The position numbers and the translations under genes are program-made. The notes beneath the pieces are model-generated. The model saw nothing but the letters and a program-made list of their open reading frames with translations. It made no database searches and was not told the origin of the DNA. A stretch of 37,759 nt of DNA from a virus. The stretch is from positions 1-37,759 of the IMG/VR virus record IMGVR_UViG_3300028883_000087; one strand, written 5' to 3'. Shown here piece after piece: positions 36,062 to 37,759 of the stretch. How positions within the stretch are numbered: position 1 is the first letter of the stretch; the number at the start of each line of letters is the position of its first letter.

Positions 36062-37003
36062 CTATTTAAGAGTTGTTGAACCACTGGTGATCGTTGTTGA
36101 CCCTGATCGCATTGATGTTCCTAGCGATCCCGCCCCCAACAATCCAATATAAGGGTGTCCGTTTGAGTCAGTGTTTGGTGGCGTGGTTGTGTATACAACT
36201 ATATCGTCATAATCCATTGGGGTGCATCCACCATTGTTTGCTTCTTTTTGATTGCTCCCAATAAGGAAATGACGAAATCCTTCCGCTGCTGTCGCATCTT
36301 CGTCACTCCATATCCAGTCTGTCTTTGAAGCAATCGGAACACCGTCAACCCAAGTATGAACTTCACCATCTTCATTACTAACCCCACCCGTCAAAGTGTC
36401 CATCTTTAGGTGAAATTCATAGGCGTGCCACTCACCGTCAGAGGTACTTCCACCCATAATGTCGTTCCATGTTATTGGGTTTTGTGCTGGTGGTTCTGGA
36501 GATCCAAATGGGTCTAGCCCGTCCTTTGCAATCATAGAATCGTTATACCCAAACCCAAAGACTGCATACGGAACTTCGTTTGATCCCTTCTCAGTCCATA
36601 CATACACAACTTTATCGTAGGTAATAGATACCCATTGGAAACCAGCTTCATATCTAGCATAAAAACGAAACCAAAACTCTTGTTGTGCTGAAGGGAACAG
36701 CATTCCAATTCCTCCCCCATGGTCATTATCTGTCCCATCATCAACCCAATGTCGAAACCCTCTACCACCATCACCAGAAGTATAGTTTGCATCTGATGTT
36801 ATTTGATCCCACTTTTCCTCTACCCCATCGTCGCAAGAATAATAGATTCCATTACCAAGTCCATCACACGAAAAAGACCCCTGCGATTGCTCCGTACAGT
36901 CAAACGTCGATTCCCAAACACCATCTGTAAATGTGATTGCTGAGAAAACAGGTTGGGATGTAAGCAGGATAATGACCAGCGCTAAAAAGAGTCTCATTAC
37001 CAC
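36062..37003 (-). CDS. Exported concanavalin-like (lectin/lyase-fold) protein
   Basis: 313 residues. A Sec signal peptide MVMRLFLALVIILLTSQPVF with cleavage after FSA (about residue 22). The body is a beta sandwich: EFWFRFYARYEAGFQWVSIT, DGEWHAYEFHLKMDTLTGGV, GEVHTWVDGVPIASKTDW and DYDDIVVYTT, patterns of concanavalin A-like lectin/polysaccharide-lyase-fold domains. The Ser/Thr/Gly-rich end (TTITSGSTTLK) may be an attachment tail. It could bind or cut surface glycans. Catalytic residues are not identifiable. Confidence 0.75.
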   Translation of the reverse strand: MVMRLFLALVIILLTSQPVFSAITFTDGVWESTFDCTEQSQGSFSCDGLGNGIYYSCDDGVEEKWDQITSDANYTSGDGGRGFRHWVDDGTDNDHGGGIGMLFPSAQQEFWFRFYARYEAGFQWVSITYDKVVYVWTEKGSNEVPYAVFGFGYNDSMIAKDGLDPFGSPEPPAQNPITWNDIMGGSTSDGEWHAYEFHLKMDTLTGGVSNEDGEVHTWVDGVPIASKTDWIWSDEDATAAEGFRHFLIGSNQKEANNGGCTPMDYDDIVVYTTTPPNTDSNGHPYIGLLGAGSLGTSMRSGSTTITSGSTTLK

Positions 37004-37677
37004 GTCCCTTCAAAAACTTGAAAATCATCAATTTGTAGCGTTCCGGTGGTTTCCCACTCGAAATAGGCATCTTGAATATCCGATGTTCCGGTCGCATTTG
37101 TCTGTGTTTTAACACTCGTCCAGCTCCCACCATCCGGGCGAATCTCGACAGTGAAAGTGCCATCATCTGAACCGCTACTAGGCTCATAGTACGCCCTGAC
37201 CTGATAGACAGAACCCGTACTGACATAACTGCTCGCTGTCGCTGATGGCCCTTCTCCTGGCGCGTAAGCAGCAAATGAACCGTCACTATCTAAACGGAGA
37301 TATGCTTGCCCTGTTGCGCCATTCCTGAGCGTTACAAAAGCATCTGCACTGGCTGGTAGGGCGGAGGCTTTGAATTTAAACTGATATGTATGCCCTGTGC
37401 TTAAATCTGGATCAAAAGACAACGTAGCGCGAACAGTTGTCCCGCTGTAAGTCTCAAGCATGTCCTGTGCGCCATTGATCGGAGAAGTCGTATTATCGTA
37501 TGTAATCGTACCTGTCAAAGTAGCAAAGCCAGTTGGTGTTTCAGTTGCGTCAAAATCTTCATCAACGAGATATGTGGGGCCACTCTCAACACTGTCGCTC
37601 ACCTCGCCAATAAAGCCAGCGTCAGAAAAAGCCTGAGAGGGCAGGATTAACAGTAGGATTAAAAGTAGTCTTATCAT
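36997..37677 (-). CDS. Exported beta-sandwich protein
   Basis: 226 residues. Signal peptide MIRLLLILLLILPSQAFSDA with a cleavage site near residues 16-18. The body is beta-rich (YLVDEDFDATETPTGFATLT, TYQFKFKASALPASADAFVT, LRLDSDGSFAAY, LQIDDFQVFEGTW), like LamG/carbohydrate-binding jelly rolls. It starts in an ATGA overlap with the repeat lipoprotein across the contig join and overlaps the next gene by 7 bases. Residue 15 is Gln here but His in the left terminal copy. Confidence 0.75.
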   Translation of the reverse strand: MIRLLLILLLILPSQAFSDAGFIGEVSDSVESGPTYLVDEDFDATETPTGFATLTGTITYDNTTSPINGAQDMLETYSGTTVRATLSFDPDLSTGHTYQFKFKASALPASADAFVTLRNGATGQAYLRLDSDGSFAAYAPGEGPSATASSYVSTGSVYQVRAYYEPSSGSDDGTFTVEIRPDGGSWTSVKTQTNATGTSDIQDAYFEWETTGTLQIDDFQVFEGTW

Positions 37678-37759
37678 GGGGTCTCCTCAACAAAATCGCT
37701 GTCGGAAGAATAAAACATCCAGGTGAGAGAACCATTGATATTCACGCAATATCCGACAA
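37622..37759. repeat. Terminal direct repeat, right copy
   Basis: Same as 1-138, with C instead of A at 37633. On the minus strand it contains the start of the gene at 36997-37677 and, beyond it, the last 28 codons of the lipoprotein gene, showing that the ends are contiguous on a circle. Confidence 0.95.

Overview
The window looks like one complete genome of a temperate, short-tailed (podovirus-type) phage with a P22-like virion, deposited as a linearised circle. The last 138 bases repeat the first 138 (one mismatch), and the genes read continuously across the join, so the unique length is about 37.6 kb. A lipobox-type signal, several Sec signal peptides, Shine-Dalgarno sites close to AGGAGG and consensus sigma70-type promoters suggest a Gram-negative, probably proteobacterial host. 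The host cannot be named from the sequence. I saw no tRNA, rRNA, CRISPR array or insertion sequence.

Almost everything is on the minus strand; the main exception is a short plus-strand lysogeny block. Reading the minus strand in order of transcription: (1) an early operon from about 30.9 to 24.0 kb, with an HTH protein, small membrane and unknown proteins, an ERF annealing protein, a YqaJ-type exonuclease, a SpoVG-like protein with an SSB-like tail, two DNA methyltransferases, a YbcO-type nuclease, a PD-(D/E)XK nuclease, zinc-binding microproteins, a nucleoside deoxyribosyltransferase-like protein and a radical SAM protein. (2) A replication operon from 23.9 to 19.3 kb, with its own consensus promoter and a leader that looks like an attenuator, encoding a Lin1244-type initiator, a small loader-like protein and a DnaB-type helicase. 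(3) A late operon starting at a second consensus promoter (19.26-19.29 kb) that is followed at once by an intrinsic terminator. It carries a metallopeptidase-like protein, both terminase subunits, portal, scaffold, coat protein, a glycosyltransferase, gp4- and gp10-like tail accessory proteins, a repeat fibre, a GNAT enzyme and three putative ejection proteins.

After another intrinsic terminator at 2.2 kb the same strand continues with a papain-like candidate and a set of three exported proteins: a repeat lipoprotein and two beta-sandwich proteins. The first and second of these join across the contig ends. The lysis and accessory genes follow (3TM holin, XhlA-like protein, an NrdD-tail-like microprotein, a metallophosphoesterase, a DUF6378-like protein, an M15 endolysin), down to about 32.9 kb where they converge on the integrase. 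The plus-strand block (31.0-32.8 kb) has a short XRE repressor, a 50-residue ORF, a presumed attachment region framed by paired 12-bp repeats, and a P4-type tyrosine integrase.

The most interesting features are the attenuator-like replication leader (two interleaved inverted repeats, a leader ORF and a U-tract), the late promoter with a palindrome on its -10 box followed by a terminator, the GGGA-tetraloop hairpins around the scaffold gene, the stand-alone NrdD-tail-like microprotein, a zinc-finger gene cut by an in-frame TAA, the radical SAM/deoxyribosyltransferase-like pair, and the three tail-region proteins that carry signal peptides.
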